Shown: positions 22,644-31,468, numbered from the stretch's first letter. The stretch is 64,000 nt of DNA from Nocardia sp. CC227C (GCF_030767025.1 NZ_JASITE010000008.1:248001-312000), one strand, 5' to 3'. Program-made: numbers and translations. Notes: generated from the sequence alone by a model not told the origin.

Positions 22644-23579
22644 GTGGACGTCCCACGGTCGGGCAATCGGAGCGGGGCCGGAAGCGGCACGTCCCCACGA
22701 CGATCGACGCGTAACGACCGGTGGTGGAGCCGGTTCGCGCGTGCGGCCGGGGTGGCCGCCGTACTGGCGCTGTCCGCCTGCGGCAGCCAGCCCACCCTGG
22801 TACCCGAAACCACCGGTGCCACACCGACGGCCGTCAAGTCCACCACCGGACTCGTTGCCGCCCTTCCCGGTTCGCTGGCCTGGGATTTCAACGAATTGCA
22901 GGGCACGTTGCAGGGCGCGGTGGGGCTGGCGGTCATGGCCGTTGGCAGTGACCGGCAGGTCACCCTCGGCGACTGGAGCAACGGTGTGGCCTGGTCGACC
23001 ATCAAGGTGCCGCTCACCCTGGCCGCGTTGCGCAACAACCCCGGGTACAGCGGTGCGGCGAGTTCGGCCATCACGGCCTCCGACAACTCCGCCGCCGAGA
23101 TGCTGTGGCAGTCGCTCGGATCAGGGGATACGGCCGCGCGGGCGGTGGAGGCCGTACTGCGCGAGGGCGGGGATTCGACCACCATCGTGCCCGCCCGGCC
23201 GACCCGCTCGGAGTACTCGGCGTTCGGGCAGGCGGAATGGTCGCTGTCGGACCAGCTGCGCTTCGCCTCCCGGCTGCCCTGCCTGCCGCAGGCCGATACG
23301 GTCACCGCGCTCATGGGGAAGATCAGCTCCGGCCAGCGCTGGGGGCTGGGCACCCTGGAGGGCGCGCGGTTCAAGGGCGGCTGGGGGCCCGACACCTCGG
23401 GCAACTACCTGGTGCGCCAGTTCGGACTGGTTCCGGTGTCCGGCGGGGAGATCGCCGTCGCGCTTGCGGCCGCGCCCGATTCGGGTTCCTTCGATGACGG
23501 CGCGGCCCTGCTCACCAAGCTCGCCGGGCTGATCGAACTGCATCGCGAGGAGCTCGCCGGGGGCGGCTGCCCGCCGTAG
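22644..23579 (+). CDS. Beta-lactamase/PBP-fold lipoprotein, paralogue 2
   Basis: The 311-residue protein is a paralogue of the preceding gene over the whole mature domain. It has a lipobox (VLALSAC) and the same STIK (VAWSTIKVPLTLAALR), SDN (ITASDNSAAEMLW) and KGGWGPD motifs, plus the shared block LRFASRLPCL. The GTG at 22644 is chosen because it follows GGAGG with the same spacing and nearly the same surrounding bases as the start of the upstream Ser/Thr kinase; ATG 22629 is an alternative. Function is unknown, and the retained Ser-Lys and Ser-Asp-Asn suggest a serine acyl-enzyme. Confidence 0.82.
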   Translation: MDVPRSGNRSGAGSGTSPRRSTRNDRWWSRFARAAGVAAVLALSACGSQPTLVPETTGATPTAVKSTTGLVAALPGSLAWDFNELQGTLQGAVGLAVMAVGSDRQVTLGDWSNGVAWSTIKVPLTLAALRNNPGYSGAASSAITASDNSAAEMLWQSLGSGDTAARAVEAVLREGGDSTTIVPARPTRSEYSAFGQAEWSLSDQLRFASRLPCLPQADTVTALMGKISSGQRWGLGTLEGARFKGGWGPDTSGNYLVRQFGLVPVSGGEIAVALAAAPDSGSFDDGAALLTKLAGLIELHREELAGGGCPP

Positions 23580-23682
23580 CGCTGAATCACACCGGGCCGT
23601 GCCGAGCGGTCCGCGATCCGTAACGAGGGGTTCACGGGGGTACGGCCCACACCGGTGGCGCGGACGGGGCAAGATGGGCGGC

Positions 23683-24714
23683 ATGCGTATCGGAGTTTTG
23701 ACCGGAGGCGGGGACTGCCCAGGCTTGAACGCGGTCATCCGAGCTGTCGTTCGTACCGCGAACGGTCGCTGGGGCGACGCGATTGTCGGCTTCCAGGACG
23801 GGTGGCGCGGCCTACTCGAGGATCGCAAGATCCAGATCTTCAACGACGACCGCACCGACCGGCTGCTCGCCAAGGGCGGCACCATGCTCGGCACCGCGCG
23901 CACCAATCCCGATGTGCTGCGCGCCGGGCTGGGCCGGGTGAAGCAGACGCTCGACGACAATGGCATCGAGGCGCTCATCCCGATCGGCGGCGAGGGCACC
24001 CTGACCGCGGCCAGCTGGCTGTCCGACGAGGGCGTGCCGGTGGTGGGCGTGCCCAAGACCATCGACAACGATATCGACTGCACCGACGTCACGTTCGGCC
24101 ACGACACCGCGCTGGCGGTCGCCACCGAGGCCATCGACCGGCTGCACACCACGGCGGAATCACACCAGCGCGTCATGCTGGTAGAGGTCATGGGCCGCCA
24201 TGCGGGGTGGATCGCGCTGAATGCCGGAATCGGGGGCGGTGCGCACCTGACCCTCATTCCCGAAGTGCCGTTCGATGTCGACGAGGTCTGCAATATGATC
24301 AAGCGTCGATTCCAGCGCGGCGACAAGCATTTCATCTGCGTGGTCGCCGAAGGCGCGCATCCCGCGCCCGAATCCATGACCCTGCGCGACGGCGGTATCG
24401 ACGAATTCGGCCACGTCCGGTTCACCGGCGTCGCGCAACAGCTCGGGGCCGAGATCGAGCGCCGCATCGGCAAGGAGGTCCGCACCACCGTGCTGGGCCA
24501 CGTGCAGCGCGGTGGTCAGCCCACCGCCTACGACCGCGTCCTCGCCACCCGTTTCGGTGTGCATGCCGCCGAGGCCGTGCACGCCGGCCGCTTCGGCCAG
24601 ATGGTCGCCCTGCACGGTACCGAGATCGAGCTGGTGCCGCTGTCGGAGGCCACCAAGCAGCTCAAACTGGTGCCTCCGGACCGCTACAACGAGGCCGCCG
24701 CGTTCTTCGGCTGA
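23683..24714 (+). CDS. pfkA: ATP-dependent 6-phosphofructokinase
   Basis: PfkA (343 residues) phosphorylates fructose 6-phosphate in glycolysis. It begins MRIGVLTGGGDCPGLNAVIR. The nucleotide motif is IGGEGTLTAA, with Gly at the position that in PPi-dependent enzymes is Asp, so ATP use is predicted. The catalytic segment is PKTIDNDIDCTD with Lys after Pro, as in other actinobacterial ATP enzymes. Substrate motifs MGRHAGWIA and GHVQRGGQPTAYDR are present. The ATG at 23683 is the conserved start; one three codons upstream is possible. In M. tuberculosis pfkA is between gatB and gatA; here it is flanked by accessory blocks. Confidence 0.96.
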   Translation: MRIGVLTGGGDCPGLNAVIRAVVRTANGRWGDAIVGFQDGWRGLLEDRKIQIFNDDRTDRLLAKGGTMLGTARTNPDVLRAGLGRVKQTLDDNGIEALIPIGGEGTLTAASWLSDEGVPVVGVPKTIDNDIDCTDVTFGHDTALAVATEAIDRLHTTAESHQRVMLVEVMGRHAGWIALNAGIGGGAHLTLIPEVPFDVDEVCNMIKRRFQRGDKHFICVVAEGAHPAPESMTLRDGGIDEFGHVRFTGVAQQLGAEIERRIGKEVRTTVLGHVQRGGQPTAYDRVLATRFGVHAAEAVHAGRFGQMVALHGTEIELVPLSEATKQLKLVPPDRYNEAAAFFG

Positions 24715-24722
24715 GCCCAACC

Positions 24723-24760
24723 GTCGCGGCCCCCGCACCGTCGGGTGCGGGGGCCGCGAC
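24723..24760. terminator. Strong hairpin terminator after pfkA
   Basis: A perfect 17-bp stem (GTCGCGGCCCCCGCACC and complement) with a 4-base loop starts 8 bases after the pfkA stop and lies before the convergent DUF397 gene. It has no T tract. Confidence 0.8.
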
Positions 24761-24777
24761 CGTTGCTCGCGACCGGC

Positions 24778-24978
24778 TCAGCGGTCGAATCGACCCGCCG
24801 TCACCGCGGCGGTGAACCTCGCCCAGGCGGCGGTCGTGAACATCAATGCCGGTCCGGCCGGATTCTTGCTGTCGCGCACGCCGACCGCGCCGTCGAGGAA
24901 CGAGATCTCCACGCATTCCTTCGCGCCGGTGCTGTGCGCGCTCTTGAACCACCGAGCGCCGGACGGTTCGACGTTCAC
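24778..24978 (-). CDS. DUF397-domain protein
   Basis: The 66-residue protein is a complete DUF397 domain: WFKSAHSTGAKECVEISFLD, then VGVRDSKNPAGPALMFTTAAW. DUF397 proteins occur throughout actinobacteria next to XRE regulators of the DUF5753 type. In several streptomycetes such pairs (WhiJ/AbaA-like) affect development and antibiotic production, and some behave as toxin-antitoxin pairs. The ATG overlaps the stop of the regulator gene by 4 bases, so both are translated together. Confidence 0.92.
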   Translation of the reverse strand: MNVEPSGARWFKSAHSTGAKECVEISFLDGAVGVRDSKNPAGPALMFTTAAWARFTAAVTAGRFDR

Positions 24979-25856
24979 GTCACGTACTCCTTCGCTGCCT
25001 TCCGCAAGAGCTCTCTACTGCTCGTTTCGTCCAACGCCGCGCGCTGGAGCGCGTGGTACGCCTCGCGGTACCGGTCGACCGCCGCTTGCTTTTCCAGGTA
25101 GAGGTCGCCGAGATAGTTCTCCAGGTACACCACGGTGGGGTCGACCGGCTTGCTCCGCGAGTCCCGGCCGAATTCCAGAATCACGAACGGCCCGACGGTG
25201 TGACCCGACGGGACACCCGCGGAGAAGGGTAGTACACGGACAGTAATCGTCGGCAGCGTGCTCATATCCGCCAGGCGGCGCAACTGTGCCGACATGACGC
25301 GCGGAGTGCCGACGACCCTGCGTAACGCGGTTTCGTGCAGCACCACGTCGAAGGCCGCGGGGCTGCGTTTGCGGGTCAGCAGGTGTTGACGGCGCACGCG
25401 CAGCTGGAGGCGGCGGTCTATCTGCTCGCGCGGAGCATCCGGCCAGTAATCGGCGATGAGAACGCGGGCATAGTCGGGCGTTTGGAGCAATCCGGGCACC
25501 AGATCGGGCTGATAGGAAATCAGGGCGCGCGCCGAGGATTCCAGGCCCACGTACATGTCGAAACCCTCGGGCACCAGGCTGTCGTATTCGTGCCACCACG
25601 ATTTCACATTCGCCTGCTGCGCCAGTCCCACCAGCGCGGCGGTGAATTCGTCGTCGAAATCGTAGATGCGGCACAGTTCCCGGATGTCGAGCACGCGAAT
25701 CTTCTCGGCATTGCCGGTTTCCAGACGCTGCAACTTCGATTCACTCCACTCCATGAGCGAAGCCGCCTCGGCAATGGTCAGATTGGACTCCATCCGACCC
25801 TCACGCAGGTATCGGCCCAGCTGGCGGCGCGGCAGTGTGGAACCGTGCTCTGGCAT
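24975..25856 (-). CDS. XRE-family regulator with DUF5753 domain
   Basis: The 293-residue protein has an N-terminal XRE helix-turn-helix (residues about 12-70: LGRYLREGRMESNLTIAEAA, SLMEWSESKLQRLETG) and a C-terminal DUF5753 domain (ARALISYQPDLVPGLLQTPD, YARVLIADYW, FDVVLHETALRRVVG, VRVLPFSAGVPSGHTVGPFV, VYLENYLGDLYLEK). It is paired with and overlaps a DUF397 gene. The pair is a standard actinobacterial regulator module in which the DUF397 protein is thought to modulate the DNA-binding partner. Confidence 0.95.
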   Translation of the reverse strand: MPEHGSTLPRRQLGRYLREGRMESNLTIAEAASLMEWSESKLQRLETGNAEKIRVLDIRELCRIYDFDDEFTAALVGLAQQANVKSWWHEYDSLVPEGFDMYVGLESSARALISYQPDLVPGLLQTPDYARVLIADYWPDAPREQIDRRLQLRVRRQHLLTRKRSPAAFDVVLHETALRRVVGTPRVMSAQLRRLADMSTLPTITVRVLPFSAGVPSGHTVGPFVILEFGRDSRSKPVDPTVVYLENYLGDLYLEKQAAVDRYREAYHALQRAALDETSSRELLRKAAKEYVT

Positions 25857-26233
25857 CGAATCCTCCCCCGCGAAGCTGATTTTCGGTCACTGTGAACGAT
25901 GCTGCCATGCGTTATGAATGCTGACCTGGAGGTTTCGGAAAGTTCCCGATTATCTGCCGTCTTTGCCTGACATTTTCCCTCGCTGCTGCTGTGCTGGTAG
26001 GCGCGCCCGGTTGCGAGCCGGAGCCCTGACAACTCCGGACACACTCGTCCCCGAGCCGGGCGCGCCTCTCGATCACCGCCGACTCGAACGAGGAACCATG
26101 ACCGGCTCCGAATCCGCGCCATCCGGGCGGAGCCGACTCCGCACGCCGATTCCGCGCCGACTCCGCACTCCGATTGCGCGCACCTGCCCGTACCGCCGAC
26201 AGCCCCGGCGATTCTCGCTACGCTGGGCCTAAT
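25857..26233. other. 377-bp gene-free divergent region with structured palindromes
   Basis: No convincing gene is seen between the XRE gene (leftward) and the small Cys protein (rightward). It holds a nested inverted-repeat element at 25999-26067: outer arms AGGCGCGCCCGG/CCGGGCGCGCCT, middle CGAG/CTCG, and inner CCGGAG/CTCCGG. A 24-bp direct duplication follows at 26133-26180. Promoters of both flanking genes must lie here, but no clear -10/-35 was identified. Confidence 0.6.
26133..26180. repeat. 24-bp tandem duplication
   Basis: Two adjacent copies of a 24-bp segment beginning ccgactccgcac (26133-26156 and 26157-26180) differ at two positions. Confidence 0.8.
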
Positions 26234-26440
26234 GTGCCCCTCGCGCTGACTCCGGCGGTCCTGATGATGTACATCCTCGATTGCACGACGGACCCGGGCG
26301 ACCTCACGCCCGAACAATCCCACCAAGCCATGCAATTGCACATGTGCTGCACGGTCGACGACTGCCGAGTACGCCGCCGAGCCCGTCAAGTCCTGGTGGA
26401 CGCCGGGCAAATGGTCCTGGACGACCGCGCCGCCCCCTGA
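26234..26440 (+). CDS. Small cysteine-containing protein of unknown function
   Basis: The 68-residue protein reads MPLALTPAVLMMYILDCTTD from GTG 26234. It then has a segment with HMCCTVDDCRVRRRARQVLV and ends VLDDRAAP. The H-x-CC-x4-C arrangement, with an earlier Cys, could bind a metal, and the Arg-rich helix after it could contact nucleic acid. No ribosome site is strong, and the GTG is chosen mainly because it gives a compact protein. I do not recognise a named family. It converges with a Ser/Thr kinase gene. Confidence 0.5.
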   Translation: MPLALTPAVLMMYILDCTTDPGDLTPEQSHQAMQLHMCCTVDDCRVRRRARQVLVDAGQMVLDDRAAP

Positions 26441-26463
26441 GCACGCCGCCGCCGACCACTCCG

Positions 26464-29409
26464 CTACGGATCGATCGCGCTGAGGACCAGGACCACCACC
26501 AACACCAGCAGCACCCCCGCCGCCACGGCCAATGCCACCACCGCGGCGGGCTGCATCTCCCCGAACGGTGACCGCTGCCGCGGCGGGTGCACCGGCGGCA
26601 CCTGCTGGGGCGGATAGGGATAGGAAGCGAACGGCGGCGGCGCTCCGGCGGCGGGCGCTCCGGGATCGGGCCCCATATCGGCAGGTCCCGCTACGCCCGG
26701 CCCACCCGCTGCAGGCTCACTCACGCCAGGCCCTTGCGCACCGGGCTCACCCGCGTCGTGTCTGCCCGCATCGAGTGGTGCATCCCCTGCCCCCGGCGGG
26801 GTGTAGCTCGCGGGCACCCCAGAGACCGTGCCGGTGGGACCGGATGCCGCACCTGCACCCGGTTCGACGGGATGCGAATCCACCGCCGGGCGGCCGGTAT
26901 CCGCCGGGCGCACATCGTCGGCAGCCGGTGCCGCCGCACCACCGGACCGCTCGGCACCACCCGCCGCGACGATCGCTGCCGACGCCTCGCTCCCCGCGTG
27001 CTGATCGGACCGGGCCGCCTGCCGCTGCCCGGACTCGATAGCCGGGGACGGTACTTTGTCGGAACCTGACTCATCGGTACCCGCACCGGAAGCATCCGTA
27101 CCCGAAACATCCGTGCCGACAGCAGAAGTCGGAGCGCCCGAGTGGTCGCCCGCGGCAGGCGCATCCGGCGCGGGTGCACCGCCCGGGTCGACGCCGGAAA
27201 CCGAATCGTCCGGACCATCCGGGGCGGAGCCGCCCGCATCGCGGCCCGGAGCAGGCCCGCTCGGCCGCAGACCGTGATCGGCCCGCACGGCGTCCCTTCC
27301 TCCGCCACCGCTTTCCTGCACCCATGCACCGGCCGAGTCCCGTTGCACGCCAACGGCATAGGCGACCGGCTCCGTCACCGAACGCATCACCCCGGAGAAG
27401 GCGGGTTCATGCGCTGGTTCGGCCGCGCCGAACGGCTGCTCCGCACCGAAGCCCGCACCTGCTTCAGGTGGTCGACCACCCGCCGCACCCTCCCCCCGCG
27501 CAGGCCGACCTCCACGTGTCGGGTCCGGCCCCGCATCACCGGGGCGCGGGGAGTCCCCACCCGACCGCTCTCCGGCACCCGAGACCACGCCCCCCGGCGG
27601 CCGACCCGCCGACGCGGCAGCCACCTGCCCCGACTGGTCCGAACGCCCGGCCGCCGCCCGCGCCGGTTGACCGGCGGCCCCCGAGACGGCTTGCGGCGGA
27701 ACACTCCCGGGCACGGGATCCCCGTGCGGCGGCAGATCCGAGGGCACCGGGTCCGCCTGTGGCGACTGTCCCGCCTGCGCGGGGACCCCCTGCGGCGACT
27801 GAACCGGGAGCCCCGAATCGACGTGTGGCGGACGACCCGTGGGCGTCGCCACGCCCTGCGGCGACTGACCCACCGGATGCGGAGCGGCCTGCGGCGGACG
27901 ACTCGGCGAGCCGGGATCTCCCTGCGGCGGACCCGGGTACTGCGGATCGACCTGCGACGTCTGCGCCACGGGCGCGGGGTCACCCTCCGGCGGCGGGCCC
28001 GCGGAAGCCCGGCGTGACTCCTCCGGCGACACGGGGAGCCGCCGCGGCGGCCGACCCGCCGCAGCGGCGGACGGCAGGTGCTCACCCGGCGCGGCAACTT
28101 CCTGCGGCGACCCACTCGACGGCACCGTGTCACCCTGCGGCGGCCGGCCCGCGGATCCGGCATCTCCCTCCGACGGCTGTCCGGGGGATGCTGGAACACC
28201 TTGGGGCGGTTGGCCTGTGGAGGCCGGTGCCGACGGCGGCGGGTACGGAGCGGGGGCGGGCTCCGCGTTCGGTGCCGGGTAGGCCGGTGGGGAAGGTGGT
28301 GTGGGGGCGTAGTTCTGGGGTTGGGGGGACGCGAAACCGGGTGCGGGTGGCTGATAGCCGGGGGTGGGGTTGTAGGGGGGCGGGGCGGCGGTAGGGTGGT
28401 AGCCGGGGGGTGGGTACGGCGGGTAGGCGGGCTGGTGGGGGTAGTTCGGCTGGTGGGGGTAGGCGGGTTGCTGGGGGACGTAGGCGGGCGGGGACGGTGG
28501 TTGGGGCGCTCGCGGGTCGGGCGGGTAGGGGTAGGCGGCGGGTGGGGCCGGGGTGTGGGCGGCCGGTGGCGGAGCGGGATCCTTGACGGCGCGGCGGGCG
28601 GCGGCGGCGAATTCGGCGCAGGTGCGGAAGCGGTCGGCGGGGCGTTTGGCCATGGCCTTGGCGATGACGGCGTCGACGGCCGGGGAGAGTCCGGGGCGGC
28701 GCATGCTGGCCGGGTAGGGGATGAGATGCAGGTGGCCCCTGATGATTTCGCCGGGGTCCGGGGAGTCGAAGGGGCCGATCCCGGTGAGCAGCCAGTAGAG
28801 GGCGCAGCCCAGCGAGTACTGGTCGGTGGCGTGGTCGAGCCGACCGCCGGTCATCTGTTCCGGCGAGGCGTAGGCGAGGGTGGCGGTGAACATGCCCGCC
28901 TGGGTCAGATGCGTGGAATCCTCCCGCAGCCGCGCGATTCCGAAGTCGGTGAGGAACACCCGCTCGCCGTGCCCGCCGACCGCCCGCGCCAGCATGATGT
29001 TGGCGGGCTTCACATCTCGGTGCAATACCCCCCTGCTGTGCGCGTAATCCAGTGCGTCCGCGACACCTTCGATGATCTGCACGGCCCGCTCCGGAGGCAG
29101 CGTGGCGGTCTGCACGCCGGCCGCGTCCACACCGTCCACGTACTGCATGGAGATCCACAGCTGGGCGTCCTCGGAGCCCCGGTCGTACACCGCGACGATA
29201 TTCGGGTGATCGAGCTGCGCCACCAGATCGGCCTCGCGCTCGAACCGCGCCCGTACCTCGCGGTCCGCGAACAGTTCCCGGTTCAGCAGCTTCAGCGCCG
29301 TCAGCCTCCCGAGCCGGGGGTGCCGCGCGAGGTACACCGACCCCATCCCGCCCTGACCGAGCAGCTTCTCGATGGTGAAACCGGCGAATACGTCACCCGT
29401 CTTCAGCAA
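26464..29409 (-). CDS. Ser/Thr protein kinase with very long disordered linker and C-terminal membrane anchor
   Basis: The 981-residue protein has a Hanks-type kinase domain in residues 1-275 (LGQGGMG loop at 17-23, Lys40, HRDVKPANI, DFGIARLRED, ASPEQM). About 670 residues that are almost wholly Pro, Ala, Gly, Ser, Asp and Gln follow. The first part is Pro/Tyr-rich; the rest has degenerate units such as PPQGDP. The chain ends in one membrane helix (VVALAVAAGVLLVLVVVLVL) and only four more residues, so there is no ectodomain. The TTG at 29409 is chosen for an AAGGGGG site 9 bases upstream; a GTG at 29460 is the alternative. Confidence 0.88.
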   Translation of the reverse strand: MLKTGDVFAGFTIEKLLGQGGMGSVYLARHPRLGRLTALKLLNRELFADREVRARFEREADLVAQLDHPNIVAVYDRGSEDAQLWISMQYVDGVDAAGVQTATLPPERAVQIIEGVADALDYAHSRGVLHRDVKPANIMLARAVGGHGERVFLTDFGIARLREDSTHLTQAGMFTATLAYASPEQMTGGRLDHATDQYSLGCALYWLLTGIGPFDSPDPGEIIRGHLHLIPYPASMRRPGLSPAVDAVIAKAMAKRPADRFRTCAEFAAAARRAVKDPAPPPAAHTPAPPAAYPYPPDPRAPQPPSPPAYVPQQPAYPHQPNYPHQPAYPPYPPPGYHPTAAPPPYNPTPGYQPPAPGFASPQPQNYAPTPPSPPAYPAPNAEPAPAPYPPPSAPASTGQPPQGVPASPGQPSEGDAGSAGRPPQGDTVPSSGSPQEVAAPGEHLPSAAAAGRPPRRLPVSPEESRRASAGPPPEGDPAPVAQTSQVDPQYPGPPQGDPGSPSRPPQAAPHPVGQSPQGVATPTGRPPHVDSGLPVQSPQGVPAQAGQSPQADPVPSDLPPHGDPVPGSVPPQAVSGAAGQPARAAAGRSDQSGQVAAASAGRPPGGVVSGAGERSGGDSPRPGDAGPDPTRGGRPARGEGAAGGRPPEAGAGFGAEQPFGAAEPAHEPAFSGVMRSVTEPVAYAVGVQRDSAGAWVQESGGGGRDAVRADHGLRPSGPAPGRDAGGSAPDGPDDSVSGVDPGGAPAPDAPAAGDHSGAPTSAVGTDVSGTDASGAGTDESGSDKVPSPAIESGQRQAARSDQHAGSEASAAIVAAGGAERSGGAAAPAADDVRPADTGRPAVDSHPVEPGAGAASGPTGTVSGVPASYTPPGAGDAPLDAGRHDAGEPGAQGPGVSEPAAGGPGVAGPADMGPDPGAPAAGAPPPFASYPYPPQQVPPVHPPRQRSPFGEMQPAAVVALAVAAGVLLVLVVVLVLSAIDP

Positions 29410-29502
29410 GGCGACGACCCCCTTCCGGTGACATTGGAGTGCGGAGAGCCTACCGCGCACGATCCGCGTCCGGCTGCCCGGTTCCGCGGTCGCGCACCTG
29501 GT

Positions 29503-30162
29503 TCAGCCCGGTGTCACCAGCCCGGATTCATAGGCCAGTACCACGGCTTGGGCCCGGTCGCGCAGGTTCAGTTTCGCGAACACCTTGGACACGTGGGTTT
29601 TCACGGTCTGCTCGGCGACGAACAGGGTTTCGGCGATCTCGGCATTGGACATACCCCGCGCGATCAGCTCCAGCACCTCGCGTTCGCGCGGGGTGAGGTC
29701 GCCCAGCGCCGGAGTGGGCGCCCGGCGGGCGCGGCGGCGGGTCACATCCGCGATCAGCCGCCGCGTCACCGTCGGCGCGAGCAGCGCGTCACCACCCGCG
29801 ACCACGCGCACCGCGCGCACCAGTTCCTCGGCGGGCGCGTCCTTGAGCAGGAATCCGCTGGCCCCGATCCCGAGCGCCTCGTACACGTAGTCGTCGATAT
29901 CGAAGGTGGTGAGCATGAGCACCCGCACCGGCGGCTCGAACCCCGCGGACAGAATCACCCGCGCGGCATCGAGACCGTTCATCTCCGGCATGCGCACATC
30001 CATGAGCACCACATCCGGCCGCAGCCGCTTCGCTTCCGCCACAGCGGCTTTCCCGTCGGGCGCATCCCCGACCACGCTGATGTCCGGCTGCGCCGCCAAC
30101 AGCGCGCCGAACCCCTGCCGCACCATCGCCTGATCGTCGGCGATCAACACGGTTATCGCCAC
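29503..30162 (-). CDS. NarL/FixJ-family response regulator
   Basis: The 219-residue regulator has a receiver domain (acidic pair in VLIADDQAMVRQGF, phosphoacceptor Asp in VVLMDVRMPEMNGLDAAR, Thr in LMLTTFDIDDYVYEAL, Lys in FLLKDAPAEELV) and a LuxR-type helix-turn-helix (LGDLTPREREVLELIARG, EIAETLFVAEQTVKTHVSKV). It starts with GTG 121 bases after the kinase gene in the same direction; the gap carries a 49-nt palindrome. The two form a two-component system. No target gene is evident beyond its own promoter region. Confidence 0.94.
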   Translation of the reverse strand: MAITVLIADDQAMVRQGFGALLAAQPDISVVGDAPDGKAAVAEAKRLRPDVVLMDVRMPEMNGLDAARVILSAGFEPPVRVLMLTTFDIDDYVYEALGIGASGFLLKDAPAEELVRAVRVVAGGDALLAPTVTRRLIADVTRRRARRAPTPALGDLTPREREVLELIARGMSNAEIAETLFVAEQTVKTHVSKVFAKLNLRDRAQAVVLAYESGLVTPG

Positions 30163-30221
30163 AGTCCCACCTCACGCACCCCACGAGTCTCGCACGAGCG
30201 GGCGCGATGTATGCCCGCGAG

Positions 30222-30270
30222 GGGGAACCGGTGGCGGGCGCTACTCGACCGATGCCGCCACCGATTCCCC
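30222..30270. repeat. Dispersed 49-nt palindrome, copy 1
   Basis: Arms GGGGAACCGGTGGCGG (30222-30237) and CCGCCACCGATTCCCC (30255-30270) enclose a 17-nt loop and are followed by TTGATCT. The same arms, spacing and 3' flank occur at 37810-37858. Both copies sit just beyond the stop of a leftward gene. Confidence 0.8.
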
Positions 30271-30283
30271 TTGATCTCGGTGA

Positions 30284-31468
30284 CTACCCGGGGAGGGGGA
30301 GTTCGGCGCGGACTTCGAAGCCGCCGTCGGGGCGGGGGGCGGCGGTGAGGTGTCCGCCCGCGGCCTGGGCGCGCGATTGCATGCCGGTGACGCCGCTGCC
30401 GGGGGTGTCGTGCGGGGGACGCGGGGTTGTGGGCTCGGTGGCGGCGTCGTTGGTGATGGTGAGGGTGACCGCGGCGGCGGCGACGATCCGCACCCGCACC
30501 GGCGCGCCGGGCGCGTGGCGGGAGGCATTGGCCAGCGATTCCTGGACGATGCGGTACAGGGCGAGGCCGGTGGCGTCGGGGATGGCCGTCAGCGGGCCGT
30601 CGATCTCCGTGGTGAGGGCCATGCCCGCGCGCCGGGCGCCCTCCAGCAGGTCGGGCACCTCCATGGCGGTGGGTTGCGGTGCGTGTTCGGGCAGTTGCCC
30701 GTCGCTGCGCAGCACGCCGAGCAGGCCCCGGATCTCGTTGAGCGCCGCGCGGGCGCCCACGCCGATGGCGTCGAATTCCGCGCGGGCGTCCGCCGACAGT
30801 CCGTCGATGCGGTAGGGCGCGGTCTGCGCCTGCACCACCACCATCGACATGTGGTGGGCCACCACATCGTGCAGGTCGCGGGCGATGCGGGCCTTCTCCT
30901 CCAGAATGGCGCGGCGGGCCCGCTCCAGTTCGGTCTCCTCCGACTGCGCCAGCAGCGCCTGCCGCGACTGGGTCAACCAGCGCACCATGAGGCCGAGCAG
31001 CACGATCCCGGTCATGGCGATGGGCCAGCCGACGCCGGAGGCGGCGAACTCGTCGCCCTGCGAGGACATGGTCGTGCCCATGAGCAGCGCCGACGCCACC
31101 CATGCCACCAGCACGATCTGCATGCCGGAGCGCACCGCCACCGCGAACAGCAGCGCGAACAGGCACAGCATGTGCACCACCTGGAACGGGATGTCCTCGC
31201 CGGGCCGGTTCGGAATCGCCAAGGCGATCACCAGCGCCGCACCCGCGGAGATCGCCCATCCGAGCGCCGGGTTCAGCCGGGCGAGCAGCAGCGGGAAGGC
31301 GGCGAACCCGGCGATGAACGGGGCGGCCGCCGCGGCCACCTGGTGGGTGATGAACAGTGTCGGCCACGCGACGGCGTAGAAGATGAGCGCCACCGCGACG
31401 GTGCCCAAGTCGAGCCACAGCCGTGCATGCTTCAGTCGCCCTGACGGCAATGTCGCAACCATAGCCAT
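30284..31468 (-). CDS. Sensor histidine kinase (HisKA_3)
   Basis: The 394-residue kinase has about five membrane helices in residues 15-165 (LWLDLGTVAVALIFYAVAW, APFIAGFAAFPLLLA, GWAISAGAALVIALAI, HMLCLFALLFAVAV, IVLVAWVASALLMGT). A coiled coil leads into the phosphoacceptor motif EEKARIARDLHDVVAHHMSM. The ATPase domain shows IVQESLANASRHAPGA and GSGVTGMQSRAQAAGG. The start is uncertain: ATG 31468 is given, and ATG 31501 or 31462 are possible; none has a good ribosome site. It precedes its response regulator. Confidence 0.9.
   Translation of the reverse strand: MAMVATLPSGRLKHARLWLDLGTVAVALIFYAVAWPTLFITHQVAAAAAPFIAGFAAFPLLLARLNPALGWAISAGAALVIALAIPNRPGEDIPFQVVHMLCLFALLFAVAVRSGMQIVLVAWVASALLMGTTMSSQGDEFAASGVGWPIAMTGIVLLGLMVRWLTQSRQALLAQSEETELERARRAILEEKARIARDLHDVVAHHMSMVVVQAQTAPYRIDGLSADARAEFDAIGVGARAALNEIRGLLGVLRSDGQLPEHAPQPTAMEVPDLLEGARRAGMALTTEIDGPLTAIPDATGLALYRIVQESLANASRHAPGAPVRVRIVAAAAVTLTITNDAATEPTTPRPPHDTPGSGVTGMQSRAQAAGGHLTAAPRPDGGFEVRAELPLPG

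Noticed and set aside
25918..26232. A 104-codon plus-strand frame in the XRE upstream region
   Set aside because: It runs through palindromes and a 24-bp duplication, has no ribosome site, and its composition is not protein-like.
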